Shown here in pieces: positions 44,601 to 56,113 of a stretch of 64,000 bases of DNA (position 1 is the first letter of the stretch; every line of letters starts with the position of its first letter). The notes under the pieces were generated by a model. That model did no database searches. It worked only from the letters and a program-made list of their open reading frames with translations, and had not been told where the DNA came from. Origin of the DNA: Cercospora beticola (taxonomy: Eukaryota > Ascomycota > Dothideomycetes > Mycosphaerellales > Mycosphaerellaceae); contig NC_088936.1 of assembly GCF_033473495.1 (NCBI RefSeq), positions 3,782,001 through 3,846,000 on the forward strand. The letters are read 5' to 3'. The position numbers and the translations under genes are program-made.

Positions 44601-47600
44601 CTTCAATGCCGAATCAAGGATGATGTCAAGGTCTCCGCCCCTGGATTTCTTGCCGCTTGGTAACGATCGCACCATGTCTGGAGACATGCTGCCAGCAAGC
44701 ACTTACATCTTCGACAACTCCAGGCCTGGCTCACGATTCAGATCTCAATCGCCAAATATGGCTATCGACACGGAGCTCGCCAACAGAAATGAAGAGTATC
44801 CAGAACCATCAGCAGATATGGGCGCACAGGCTGGATCCCCGTACTTGAACAGTCGGCCGCCGGCAATGACAATGCCTCTACCAGCGGTCGACATTGACGC
44901 AGCTCAGTCACCCCGCACGGCATCTTCGCAAGCGGTTCCCATGGCCTCGCAACGACCTTCGGAAAGTCGCTCTCCTTCGCCTACTGCGAAGATGGCAGGC
45001 ATTCAATCTCCGCCGCAGGACTTCACGGACGACATCCGCCCGCCATTGTCCAAAGCAGGATCTGACCAATATGTGCCACGCGCTCCATCACCAACTGCAA
45101 TGATGGCGGGCATCGTGCCCGATGACTACCACGAAAGCCGTCGTGGCTCTATGAAGTCTCCCGTCCGCAGTCCCTCTCCACCTCGCAGTGCTGCGCCAAT
45201 GTTCAGCCCAAGAGACGTTACATCGCCTCGCTACGAGTCTGCGGACGCTGGGACTTCTCCGATGTCGAATGGAAGCGAAGACGAGATCTTAGGGATCGGC
45301 ATTGCGTCGCCGCGAGATATTGACAACCCTGGTACACACTCAGCAGACGCCGGCACCTCCCCGATGTCAGATTTCAAGGACGAGGACAGCGAGCCAGATG
45401 TCGCTACAGCCAGTGCCCTGCCAACTCGGGACATTGAGCAGCAGCGATCGAACTCCGCCGACCGTGGTACATCTCCCATGTCAGATTGGAAGTCGGACTC
45501 ATCACCTGCCGAGTCTCCCGGTGCTCCATCGCCAGATATCGTGGCTCCTCGCTCACTGTCAGCTGACCGCGGCACATCCCCAATGCACACTGACAGCCCA
45601 AGATCTCCTCTGCCTGGACTTGCCTCGCGCTCTGCCTCTGCTACCACTGTTGGCTCCAAGGACGATGACGGCCCACTACCAGTGCGAGATATTGAGCAGC
45701 AGCGCTCAACTTCTGCGGACCGCGGCACTTCCCCAATGTCTGATTGGGGTGACGACGAAGCTCCTTCGCCTCAGTATAACCAAGGCAAACGGCTTAGTGG
45801 CGACCTCACCCGTCGTCCAGCTTTGTCACCAATTCAGCCCATGCGTCGCCTGTCCCGACAATCCCAAGCATCATCCGACGAGAACACTCCTGCGCACACC
45901 CAGCTGCCTTTCGCCAATGCTGCAGGACGTAGAGAAATCCCGCAGCCACCTCGCAGAAATCCCTCTCAGGTTGCACTACCTAAGGGTGCTTCGGACATCG
46001 AGGGCACTTGGACACCAGATAACAATCGCACTCCCGATTTGGACAGAGTCGACGAGGGTGACGATGGTGCTCAATCTCCTTACAACATGCCTTCTGTGAT
46101 ACACTCTGCAATCATTCCTGAGGATCGTGGACGTGGACTACCTGGTCCCCCCATGACTTACGGTGCGATCATGAGCCCACAATACCATGGACCAAGGATG
46201 GAGTCTGAGGAGATGAATGCTATGAATTTTGAGGAACGCTGGCAGCAGCACTACGGCGAGCGTGAGCGATTCAACGAGCGCGCGAACAGCAACGATTTCT
46301 TCCCCGATGGGGTTCCAATGTTCCCAGACGAGTTCGACACCAACGATCGGGACTACTCTCCAGTCCGTGGCATCGATGATGATGACGAAGAGGAAGAATG
46401 GCCACGCCAACCTGGATATGAGATTCCTCATATTCCGTCACCGCTTTTGGCTCAACTCCTCGGCGCCGCGGATCCAGAGATCTTCGACAGCCGAACACCC
46501 TCTCGCTCCCCATCGCGCTCGCGATCACGATCAGCATCTCCTGATGGTGACGATCTGGTGCGTGCCGCTGCCAGAGCTGCCGACAGAGGACGAAGAGAGC
46601 ACACTCGCTCTCCATCACCAACTCGTCGCGAACTGAATCGGATGGGTCAAGCCGCGGCCACAGATGTCTTTGAGAACAATGCATCGCCAGCCCTGCCTGT
46701 TCCGTCCGCGGTTGCTCGTCAAGCCAATCGCTCGGCCCGCATGTCCTTCAACTACGATGACTCCCGACTGCAATCACCTGCTGGAAATGCTACAGGTATG
46801 CGCAGTCCTGATGTAGCCAACCCAGATCCGATCCATCCGGAGATACTGCGGCAGGAGCTCAACAAGCGTGCACCAATGATCATGACTGATGATGGAACTG
46901 ATATGCCCGATACTGACCCTCCGAGACCCTACGATGCACAAATTGCAGCTCTTGATGCCCCAAGTCCTCCAGAACCTTCTTCTGCTCGTCTGCGCGAGGC
47001 GCTAGAGCAAGCAAGCCCAGATGTTGGCGCTCAAGATCTTCCTAGTACTAGCCAGTCGCCGGATCCATGGACAGCACAGCTGGCACACATGGATCCCAAC
47101 TCGGTTTCTGTCTCACGGTCAATTTCGCGCTCGATCTCTCGTTCTGCAGCGGTGTCTCTATCCCCCAGCGCGTCTGCTCGCATCCAAGAACGTCAATGGC
47201 AGTCAATGAGCCCTCAATATAATGGCCCTTCCGCAGACAGAGTATGGGATGAAGGAACGTTGTCTCCACCGCTGCCGGTGGTGAGTCCTGGCTTGGATGA
47301 CAATAACGATAGCACGCCTACGACCCCGGGCGGTGACGAGGCTCCACTTAGAAGCCCATCGATGTCTCCGCCTATGTCCCCAGCTGGTGTCAGGCTCTCG
47401 AGGACTGATTCCTTTGACAATGGTCGCCCAGCTGAGAACCGTACTCCAGGCTCTGACTTCTTGCCTAGCCGGCCAGTATCTCAGCTTGATCTGCCAACTC
47501 TCTCAGACATGACCTCAGACAGCCCCATGCTCTCCGCTGGACCCAACCAGGAGATGGAGCGTGACTCTGGAGTCAGCGTTTCTAATCGCGGATCGTCTGA

Positions 47601-49191
47601 CCCAACCTCAAGAGTCAGCTTTTCTCGCCGTGAGTCCGCAGACCACAGCTCTGCGATCTTCTCCCAGCGTGGCTCCTCGGATCCAAGCTCTGCAGTCGCA
47701 ATTTCAAGCCCAGAAATCCCACGTCGCAGTTTCGAGAGGGATGGATCACGACCTCGCAGCTCACGTCTCGTGCCTACAGAGTCAACTCCGGGCGAGAACC
47801 AAGCCATTGTCAGATCTCTGTGGATGCGAGCCGAGTCCAGACAATCTGCTAGCCGCGCGCCAATGTCTCGTGATAGCTCCCGCGCCCCGTCCTTCGAGGA
47901 CAAGGCCAACCAAGATGCAGTGCCCGACCGAGAAGCCAATACCGAATCCTGGTACAACCCGACAGTAATGCCTCGTCCGCAACCACCTTCGTCTGCCTTG
48001 CTAAGCCCCGATTCCAAAGACGAGTCGCCTGCCGTCTCCTTGTCCTCGCCAGCCAAGGCACAGGAGCAGGCAGAGCCACCAGCTGACGAAACTGTCGCTG
48101 CCGATTCCTACGTGGACTCCTTCACCCAGTCTGAGGGGCCAACCGTCGAGGATAAGAAGCGCACTTCTATCACTGATGGCCCATCCTTCGAGACTTTACA
48201 ATCTCAGTCAGAGGCTCCGACTGCTGATCCGGTTGCTGACGCTCTCATGTCGCAAGCCGAGACCGACAACGAGGAAGAGGTTGAGGAGAAGCCGACCACG
48301 GTCGAGATGGCCACAAGCCCTATGCTGGAGAACCCAAGAATGTCAGCAGCCGCGAGTGAGCAGTCTGAAGGAAAGATCAAGAAGGATTCATCTTCTAAAT
48401 CTTCCGATCTCATCGCCGAAGCTCTCCTTTCCTTGGTGCCAGCGGGAGAGCAGATCGAGGATCAGGACACTGCCGGCTTCGTCAGTGCGCCTGTCTCGGT
48501 GCCACCCGAGCAACTGGCAAAGAACATCAGCCCAAATGCAGAGTACGATCCATTCAAGTACTCTTCTGATGAGGAGGCCGAGAAGAATGAGGAGAAGACC
48601 GATGTTAAGCAGGTCGACGAAAAGACCCTTGGCAGTTTGGTCGGCCAGCCAAAGGCTTCGCCTATCCTTGCAAGCGAGTCGACGCGCCGCCAGTCAGCAT
48701 CCTCTGGTGCTCTGAGTCCACAAAGCGACTCCCCTCTGCCATCTGCATCTCAACTCAATCTGCCAAGCATCAGCGCTGTGACTGCCGAGAAGAAGCAGGA
48801 CACCAAGCCACCGACACCAAAAGTCGCAAATGTTGAAGTTTTGTCGTCTGCCGGAAGTTCACCTGACGTGTCACAGTCCGACTCTCAGGAATCTAAGCGC
48901 GCGTCTATTCTCTCTGATACCTCTATGCCGTCCGTTGGCAGTATGGATACCGACGCGTCCGCCCGCACCAACAGCAATGATTTCGATTCGAGCGAGTTGC
49001 CCTCGACTCCGCCTGACGAAGAGGCCGCCACGTCTCCAATGTCCGCGGGTTTGAAGGACCTCTTCGCATCGGAATCCCCTCAGGTCGCTGTGGTTGGCGA
49101 GACAAAGCCCGACGAGGTAACGGAGAAGCTTCGCCGTCCTCAACCCCCTTCGCGCACTGTTTCTCAGCTCGCCTACCCGGATGAAGATTGA
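41682..49191 (+). CDS. CFEM-domain seven-helix receptor (Pth11-like) with giant disordered tail
   Basis: Exons are 41682..41931 and 41981..49191 (49-bp intron); the product is 2486 aa. A signal peptide (MLWVPGILVLPLLALTVGS) precedes an extracellular CFEM domain, LPACAQTCITQLPNNC..ADDVCFC..ESCLASQC, whose eighth Cys (TTCNRP) lies in exon 2. Seven hydrophobic helices occupy about 103-368 (TLYGVTWAFLSVAIIFVALR to PPIAGLMQRWFSG), the rhodopsin-like domain of Pth11 receptors, which sense surface or host cues. From about 369 to the end the protein is a Ser/Pro-rich, presumably cytoplasmic, disordered tail. It carries five SAD(R/A)GTSPM(S/H) repeats (residues 1170-1338) and four SQL(D/N/A)xP motifs. 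The long exon has no stop or obvious splice need. Pth11 proteins usually have tails of tens to a few hundred residues. Confidence 0.85.
45190..45760 (+). repeat. Five SAD(R/A)GTSPM repeats in receptor tail
   Basis: Within the tail, a module of about 34-51 residues recurs five times, with cores beginning at Ser1170, Ser1204, Ser1242, Ser1277 and Ser1328. The shared order is (R)DI/V..R-x-x-SAD-x-GTSPM(S/H)-D/N followed by an acidic stretch. The third and fifth copies are nearly identical (RDIEQQRS(N/T)SADRGTSP). The conserved TSP is a proline-directed phosphorylation consensus. Confidence 0.8.
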
Positions 49192-50413
49192 CTTGAGGTG
49201 CGGGACGCGGTGCGAAGCCCGCAGAAATATCGACCACGACGCCAGCACCGCCAGACTTCTGATGGCTCGTCGAACAGTGATTGATGAGAAAGCTCTCTAT
49301 GGTAAACGGAAAATTGTAATGACCTCAACTTGTAATATTAGTTTCACGGTTCATTTTTACCCTGAGCAGGAACAGTCTGCTATGATTGACGACAGTATTT
49401 GGGAAATCTGGTCCAGTCAGATGTAGCCATTGTATCAATACTTTCTCCATGATTATACACAATGTTCCGCGCTCATCCTTCGGTCTTTACAAGTGAGCAC
49501 ATCTACCTTGTGACATCGGCAAGAGCTATTGGAGGTAAGATTGATCGAGTCTTGAACCGTGTGAAGTGCAACTGCCCTTTAGACGAAAAACGGTAGCTTC
49601 CCTTGGCAGATTGGAGCACGAACGACTGCGACCAAACATCTCTACCACTCACAGCCACTCACCTCACGAGATCAGCTACACGATTTGCATAAACTTCAAC
49701 GACTTGCGGCTCACACGCGAATCTTCTACCACAAAATATCGCAACGTTCGTCGCTTCAACGGCTCATACTTTCAAACCAACGAATACATCACCAAAAGAC
49801 CTAACGTTACTGCACATCCTAACCCTACAACACGAGGAAGATCAAGATCGTAGTACGCAAGCGGCCGTTTCTTGTCTCAGCCCAGATCTGCAGTGCATCA
49901 TCTTTACCAACCGTCAGCAAAAGCAGACCTAAGACAAGATCTCCTAAGACGCGAAGCTGCTCGCGCGCTCTGCTTCTTTTCACATGTGCTGAGCTTGTTG
50001 AGCTCTTGCAACCATTCTCTGGCTTCTTTCGCAAGGCCCCGACACTCGTTTCTACATATCCAAGAAGGAAATTCCGCATACCTCCGCTCCGCCCCAGAAA
50101 GCTCTCAACCAAACAAACCAACCGCTTTGCTGATTTCTCTCTGGTTGTTGCACGAGACACTCGCCACGGAATTGGTTCTTTGTGCGTCATGCGGGATTAG
50201 CGTGCAGGAACTAAGTCGTACCGCTTCAGCTTTTGTGCTCGCGGCAACGAACGGGAGCTGGTTGGAGGAGCTTTGAATTTCTGTGTTTGCTGGATATACT
50301 CGGATCTTGCAGCTTTGCTTTTCTGTTTACCTTTGGCTGCAAAGCTGTTTTCGCATTCATTTGCCCACTCACTCGTTTCTATTCGGCAGCTCGCGGAAGG
50401 GCCATTGGACGCG
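49192..50413. other. Intergenic region receptor to tyrosinase
   Basis: This 1.2-kb region contains short frames only. It includes the 3' end of the receptor transcript and a T- and CT-rich stretch (about 50270-50400) immediately before the tyrosinase start, consistent with a leader. Confidence 0.45.
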
Positions 50414-51529
50414 ATGCAGCGCGTATTGGGATTTTTGTATCTTTTCCTTTCGGTGAATCTGGTCTGCGGGTATGCTTTGCCGGCGAGTGAGAAGCGACAG
50501 GCTGGTGGTTGTCAGGCGCCGAGGCAGCGAAGGTCATGGTAAGCATTCTCAGATGTGCAAGCTGTACGATTGTTCCAAGATTAACAGATCTCGACAGGAC
50601 AAGATTAAGCAACGACGAAAAAAGAGCATACTTGGATGCTGAGTTGTGCTTGCAACGAACGCCACCAGCTTATGGCATTCCAGGAGCCAGGAGTGTGTGG
50701 GAAGAATTGCAGTGGGCACACATTCGCAGCAAAAATTGGATCCATGGTGTTGGAGCCTTTTTGCCGTGGCATCGATACTACCTGAGAGCACACGAGCAGA
50801 TGTTATCAGAGCACTGCGGCTATCAACTCGGCACACCGTAAGTGGTCTTGTGAGAACAGTACTGTGAAATACCCACTGACTTGATCAAGATACTGGGAGG
50901 AAGCCTTGGATGTCGGGAACCTATTCGGCGCCGCAGTCTTTGATCCTCAGTCTGGCTTTGGTGGCGACGGCAGCTCGGGAGACAATTGCGTGACGACAGG
51001 CCCTTTCGCGAACCTGACTCTAGTCTTCGACAGCGATGGAGTCGCTCAACAGCCAGTGTGCCTGCGTCGACGCTTGAACCCGGACATGTTCTCGCGTGCC
51101 GCTCAAAGCGAAGTCGACAACTGCTTCAGGTATCCGGATTGGGCCGGTGCGAGTGTTTGTTACGAAAATTGGGTGCATATAGCTGGGCACGAGGGCGTTG
51201 GAGAAGTCATGGCGAATGCGCTGACAGCGCCTGGAGACCCGATCTTCTTCTTGCACCATGCCAATATTGATCGAATGTGGTCGCTATGGCAGGCCGCAGG
51301 TCTTCCCGGTCGGCTGACAGAGATGGGACGACCAAACACGCCCAGTGCTGATTTCAACGGGGCAAATAACTGGGCGCCGCCAGGGCCGGAATGGACCTCG
51401 ACAAGTGGTGATAATGGACCAGAAACGACGCTGAACCATGTGCTGTGGGTAGCGGGGATTGTGCCGAATGCGACGATCAGAGATGTCATGGACCTAGGTG
51501 CTGGCTTGTCGTGCGCGACCTATGTCTGA
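50414..51529 (+). CDS. Secreted short tyrosinase (type-3 copper)
   Basis: Exons are 50414..50538, 50598..50837 and 50890..51529 (introns 59 and 52 bp), 334 aa. A signal peptide (MQRVLGFLYLFLSVNLVCG) is followed by ALPASEKRQ, which includes a possible Kex2 site. Splicing yields the family N-terminus CQAPRQRRSWTRLSNDEKRA followed by YLDAELCL. CuA ligands are His83, His91 and His100 in WAHIRSKNWIHGVGAFLPWH; CuB ligands come from VHIAGHEG and FLHHANIDRMW. Tyrosinases hydroxylate monophenols and oxidise diphenols to quinones, feeding melanin-type pigments. It is shorter than intracellular fungal tyrosinases, which carry a C-terminal lid of about 150 residues, so it may be secreted in active form. 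The downstream neighbour is phosphofructokinase, so no pigment cluster is apparent. Confidence 0.92.
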
Positions 51530-52610
51530 AGTCGCGATATGAATGATGCTGCGGGCCATCTGTGAGAACGCGGCGTAATGGTAGAGGATGGTCAGCATCT
51601 GGAATTTGTAGATGCGCAGGGCTCATGTCCTAACATAATGCTTAATATACCTCGGCCGACCAGATGATGAACAACGCCGGTGTTTTCTAGATTTGCAGCT
51701 TTCCTCCTCTCTCTGGCTGGCGGGAGGCTCATGCCTTTCTGTTTTCTCTGGCTGGGATGTGACAATGTCATGCTCGTCAGTAGGCTCGACCGGATCGTCT
51801 TTCGTGAGGAGCGCAGGATGCAGACTAATCGTTGATGAGTGAGAGGCCAGGTCCATGTCCGTCGCCGCCATGCCAATAGTTATGCGCTGGACACGGAGGC
51901 GTCGGACGAGGGAGCCGGCAGCGCTGTGTGCCACCGGATGCCACGGAGGAGGCGTGTGCCGCGGAAAGTCGGGAAGAAGCACAGCGAGACGGGTCCAGTC
52001 AACTCTAGTTCACGTCATGTCAGCAGCGTAGCCTCGTAGCAAGACCATTTCATGTTCATGGTTGTTGTGGCAGTGAAGAAGTTGGAGGCCTTCACTCTGC
52101 ATGTCCTCTGTCGGCGCTAGTGCGTCATCGAATAAGGTTTCCGGGAAGCTTCGACCCCTGCTATCGGTATGCATGGCGATGCTAGGCCGGAACGCGGGTC
52201 GGTGAAGTGTGCCTGTGAGCTGGCGACTGGGGTATCGCGATTTATTCACTTAAAGCCTCTCCTCCCGCGCACTTCTTCCTTGTGAACAGCGTGGGCGAGC
52301 AAGTCCGCCAGTCGCGATCCAGGACAGCGACACCTCACTCTGAAATCACACTACTAAACCCGAAGTGTAACCGCTTATCGGAAGGACCGATAGCCCACTC
52401 TGACTTCAGCGTGGGGCAGCCAGGCACGTTGCTGAAAGAAAACGAGACACGGGAAAGGTGCTGTCTGAGCAACCATCCTCACTTGCCTCGACCTCTTGCG
52501 ACACATTCATTCACCTCTTGCCCGCGACACGAACACATTCAACCCCGCTTCACGTTTCTGAGCAACGAGCTCAACCAAAACACCACTTTTCCAAGCATCT
52601 CCTACCCAGC
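51530..52610. other. Intergenic region with CT-rich phosphofructokinase leader
   Basis: The segment 52470-52610 is C/T-rich and open in frame with the phosphofructokinase start, as in strongly expressed fungal leaders. Short minus-strand frames at 51592-51982 have no domain. No RNA gene is evident. Confidence 0.5.
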
Positions 52611-54983
52611 ATGGCTCAAATCACGTTGAGTCCGCCTTCAATGCCATGGGGAAAGAAGCGCATAGCTGTCATGACCTCGGGAGGTGACTCCCCGGGCATG
52701 AGTGCAGCTGTGCGAGCTGTTGTGCGTCAGTCGCTGGCCGCTGGCTGCACCGCATACGCTGTTTACGAGGGCTACCAAGGTCTGGTCGATGGCGGGGACA
52801 TGATCCGAGAGATGAAGTGGGAAGACGTGCGAGGATGGATCTCAGAAGGCGGCACACTCATTGGCACAGCACGATGCAAAGCATTCATGGAGCGTGCAGG
52901 GCGGCTCACTGCTGCGAACAACATGATCGAGAAGGGCATCGACGCTCTGGTCATCTGCGGTGGTGACGGATCATTGACAGGAGCAGACAAGTTCCGAGCA
53001 GAATGGCCGAGTCTCATGGACGAGCTCGTGTCCACCGGCAAGCGCAAGGAAGACGACGTGAAGCCATACAGACATCTCAACATCGTTGGACTGGTGGGCT
53101 CGATCGACAACGACTTGAGCAGCACAGACGCGACAATCGGCTGCTACAGCTCACTCGAACGAATTTGCCAATCGATCGACTACATCGATGCTACTGCGCT
53201 CTCGCATCAGCGTGCCTTCGTCATCGAAGTCATGGGCCGACACTGCGGATGGTTAGCACTCATGGCAGGAGTGGCTTGCGGAGCCGACTTCGTCTTCTGT
53301 CCAGAGAACCCACCTTCGGAGAACTGGGAGGCGGAGATGTGCTCAATCGTGAAAAAGCACCGCCAAATGGGCAAGAGAAAGACTATTGTGATTGTTGCGG
53401 AGGGTGCTCACGATAGGAATCTGAACCACATTACGCCTGTCATGGTCAAGGATCTGCTGTCAAACAGCGTCGGTCTCGATACCAGAGTGACTACTCTGGG
53501 CCACGTTCAGCGTGGTGGTCCTCCTTGCGCATACGACCGCATGCTTGCAACCCTGCAAGGTGTTGAGGCTGTCAAGGCCGTACTCGAAGCTACTCCGGAA
53601 ACTCCGTCGCCTGTTATCTGTATCGTAGAGAACAAGATCGTACGGAAGGACTTGATGGAAGCTATCCGACTGACCAAGAAGGTTGCTGAAGACATCGCAA
53701 AGAAGGACTTCGATGCCGCGATGAGAGGACGAGATGCGGAGTTCGCGGAATTTCAGCAAGCGTTCAATATCACGACAGCAACAGACAAAACAGACATGCT
53801 GCTCCCTCCGGAGAAGCGTATGAGGGTTGGTATAATACATGTGGGCGCGCCCGCCGGTGGTATGAACGCCGCGACTCGCGCTGCTGTGGCATACTGCCTG
53901 ACCAAAGGCCACACGCCAGTGGCTTTGCACAACGGCTTCCCTGGTCTGTGCCGCCATCACGATGACAAGCCACTTGGCTCGGTGCGTGAAGTCAGCTGGC
54001 TGGAAGCTGAGAACTGGGGCTCGAAGGGTGGCTCCGAGATTGGCACGAACCGCAGTCTGCCTTCTGAGGATTTCAAGACGGCGGCTTTCTGCTTCGAGAA
54101 GTACAAGATTGATGCTCTATTCGTCGTCGGTGGCTTCGAGGCCTTCACGGCCGTCTCGGAGCTCCGCAAGGCTCGTGCAGAGTACGACGCATTCAAGATC
54201 CCGATGACGATTCTGCCTGCGACTGTGTCCAACAACGTTCCTGGCACTGAATTCTCGATCGGCTCCGATACTTGCTTGAACGCCCTGATTAGCTATTGCG
54301 ACGCCATCAAGCAGTCTGCATCTGCATCTCGTCGCCGAGTCTTTGTGGTCGAGACCCAAGGTGGTGCTTCCGGATACATTGCCACACTCGCAGGCCTTTC
54401 GATCGGAGCGGTCGCCGTCTATACGCCAGAAGAAGGCATTCACCTCAACATGCTTGTCGAAGATATCAAGTTCCTCAAGGACCAGTTCGCCAAAGACGCA
54501 GGCCACACCAGATCTGGCAAGATCATCCTTCGAAATGAGAAGGCCAGCAAAGTCTACACGACACAGTTCATTGCCGACGCTATTAAGGAAGAGTCCAATG
54601 GAAGGTTCGACTCAAGATACGCTGTGCCAGGTCACTTCCAGCAAGGTGATATTCCGTCGCCAATGGATCGTGTGCGTGCTGTACGTTTCGGTGTCAAGTC
54701 CTTGCAATACCTCGAATCTTTCGCCGGCAAGTCAAAGCAAGAAATTGCAGATGACCCAATGTCCGCGACGGTCATTGGAATCCGAGGTGCACGAGTCAAG
54801 TTCAGCGCCATGGAGAAGATCGAGCGCGAGGAGACTGATTGGAAGGATCGTCGACCAAAGGATGAGTTCTGGATGGGCTTGACTGGCGTGGTTGACACTC
54901 TTTCTGGTCGTCCTAAGGCAAAGCGCTCGACGATGCCTAGCAGCCCTGCCGCACAGGGCCAGGAAAATGGCGCGGCCAAATAA
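52611..54983 (+). CDS. PFK1: ATP-dependent 6-phosphofructokinase
   Basis: A single-exon gene of 790 aa from ATG 52611 ([20 protein letters not shown]). It phosphorylates fructose 6-phosphate to fructose 1,6-bisphosphate, the committed step of glycolysis, in the cytosol. The protein shows the duplicated eukaryotic layout. The catalytic half has the ATP loop [25 protein letters not shown] and the catalytic loop [15 protein letters not shown] with Asp166 as the likely base. The regulatory half begins near residue 403 ([20 protein letters not shown]) and has VGGFEAF and [11 protein letters not shown] prefer this start over an in-frame ATG at 52458 because the extra 51 codons look like leader. Which yeast subunit it matches is not resolved; filamentous fungi usually have one gene. 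Confidence 0.95.
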   Translation: MAQITLSPPSMPWGKKRIAVMTSGGDSPGMSAAVRAVVRQSLAAGCTAYAVYEGYQGLVDGGDMIREMKWEDVRGWISEGGTLIGTARCKAFMERAGRLTAANNMIEKGIDALVICGGDGSLTGADKFRAEWPSLMDELVSTGKRKEDDVKPYRHLNIVGLVGSIDNDLSSTDATIGCYSSLERICQSIDYIDATALSHQRAFVIEVMGRHCGWLALMAGVACGADFVFCPENPPSENWEAEMCSIVKKHRQMGKRKTIVIVAEGAHDRNLNHITPVMVKDLLSNSVGLDTRVTTLGHVQRGGPPCAYDRMLATLQGVEAVKAVLEATPETPSPVICIVENKIVRKDLMEAIRLTKKVAEDIAKKDFDAAMRGRDAEFAEFQQAFNITTATDKTDMLLPPEKRMRVGIIHVGAPAGGMNAATRAAVAYCLTKGHTPVALHNGFPGLCRHHDDKPLGSVREVSWLEAENWGSKGGSEIGTNRSLPSEDFKTAAFCFEKYKIDALFVVGGFEAFTAVSELRKARAEYDAFKIPMTILPATVSNNVPGTEFSIGSDTCLNALISYCDAIKQSASASRRRVFVVETQGGASGYIATLAGLSIGAVAVYTPEEGIHLNMLVEDIKFLKDQFAKDAGHTRSGKIILRNEKASKVYTTQFIADAIKEESNGRFDSRYAVPGHFQQGDIPSPMDRVRAVRFGVKSLQYLESFAGKSKQEIADDPMSATVIGIRGARVKFSAMEKIEREETDWKDRRPKDEFWMGLTGVVDTLSGRPKAKRSTMPSSPAAQGQENGAAK

Positions 54984-55253
54984 GTTCTCTGATTGCGGAC
55001 GGCTTCTGAGCGTGAGAGTTTTGGCGTTGTTGAGTGGCATCCTCCAGCGAGCGAGTGACCCAGGCCCAGTGCCTCTTGAGCTTTAGATGTTATTTCCTCT
55101 CCCATGTTATGACCTTGAATGAGAAAAGTGACGATTGTATATTCCATCAGCGATCTCTCAAACAGTGCAAAGATGTTCTAGTCTTTCGTGAATGCGCCTG
55201 AACTCCTTCGCTAATCCCATCATCATCGACATGCCTGCACAATCGTAGTAAAG

Positions 55254-55702
55254 TCAAAACACTCCGTCATGCTCACCGGGCAACCTCTTGACCCGTTTTT
55301 GCTCCCAATCATCCAAATCTTTGGCAGCAAGTTTCTGCGCAAGCCCAAAATAGTCAGCCCCAACCACTTTTCCGCTGACACTAATAGCACATCTTGCGAT
55401 CCACCATAGCGCACAGGTACGATTGCAGGTGTACTCACATAATACTCCTCCCTCAAATCTATTTTCCGCTTATTTTGCCCAATACCCAACTCTTCGTCTT
55501 TGGTCATTTGTCGCACTTTCCGATCATGTCGTTCGTAGCGTAGGGCTGTCGCAGGCGTGAGAAAGAATGACCCGAGAAGCATTGTGGCTATGAAGGGTAG
55601 GCCGAAGAGGGCGAAGGGATGTTTGGCGAGGAGGAGGCGGTAGCGCGCTGCGAGAGAGGAGTCGTTTGTTGAACGGAATTTGCGGGAGGGAAAGACGGCC
55701 AT
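55254..55702 (-). CDS. COX16: Cytochrome c oxidase assembly factor Cox16
   Basis: Exons are complement(55439..55702) and complement(55254..55334) around a 104-bp intron (GTGAGT..GCGCAG); the product is 114 aa. Splicing joins LREEYY to KLAAKDLDDWEQKRVKRLPG, the highly conserved Cox16 C-terminus. A single transmembrane helix is at about 28-50 (PFALFGLPFIATMLLGSFFL). Cox16 is an inner mitochondrial membrane protein that helps assemble complex IV around Cox1 and Cox2. ATG 55702 (MAVFPSRKFRS) is chosen over the in-frame ATG at 55879, since the extra 59 residues are Arg/Pro-rich and atypical. It diverges from the ATR kinase gene. Confidence 0.95.
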
Positions 55703-56113
55703 TTTGAATGCGATGGAGGGTTGAGTTGGATGGGGGAGTGATGCTGTGTTGCTGTGAGGTCTGGCGGAGTGCCCGCGCTCGTGCAGCAGGGTTGGTCGAA
55801 GTCTTGGCGAAGTTAAAGTGGATCGCGACCGCGACTTCTTCTCGTGTACGCGTCGGAGGCAACACTGGGGGGCGTTCATCTTTCGAGGATCACGGTCTTT
55901 CTGCCAACAACCACCAGTGACGGCGATCGAGATTGTAATTCAAGTTAATCAACACTGCGCCGGCATCTTCTATGATCGAGGACTGGCCTTCACATCTGTT
56001 CGCAGTTCTGTTTGTACTTCCGCTCAAGGCTATTAGGCTTCATCGAGAAGCGGAGACTGCAGACGACCCCGGCCAAAAGAAAATGAGCTGACGAGGTTCT
56101 GGAGAGCCTCAAG
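55703..56113. other. Divergent promoter region COX16 / MEC1
   Basis: These 411 bp separate the starts of two genes on opposite strands and must hold both promoters. No TATA box or named site stands out. Confidence 0.5.

Noticed and set aside
41682..49191. A minus-strand or second-frame gene inside the receptor tail
   Set aside because: Long alternative frames there are mirrors of Ser/Pro/Arg-rich repeats and lack domains or starts with context.
52458..52610. N-terminal extension of phosphofructokinase from ATG 52458
   Set aside because: The extra 51 codons are CT-rich leader with no similarity to the enzyme family, and ATG 52611 gives the expected length.
55703..55879. N-terminal extension of COX16 from ATG 55879
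   Set aside because: The extra 59 residues are Arg/Pro/His-rich and Cox16 normally starts close to the transmembrane segment as from ATG 55702.
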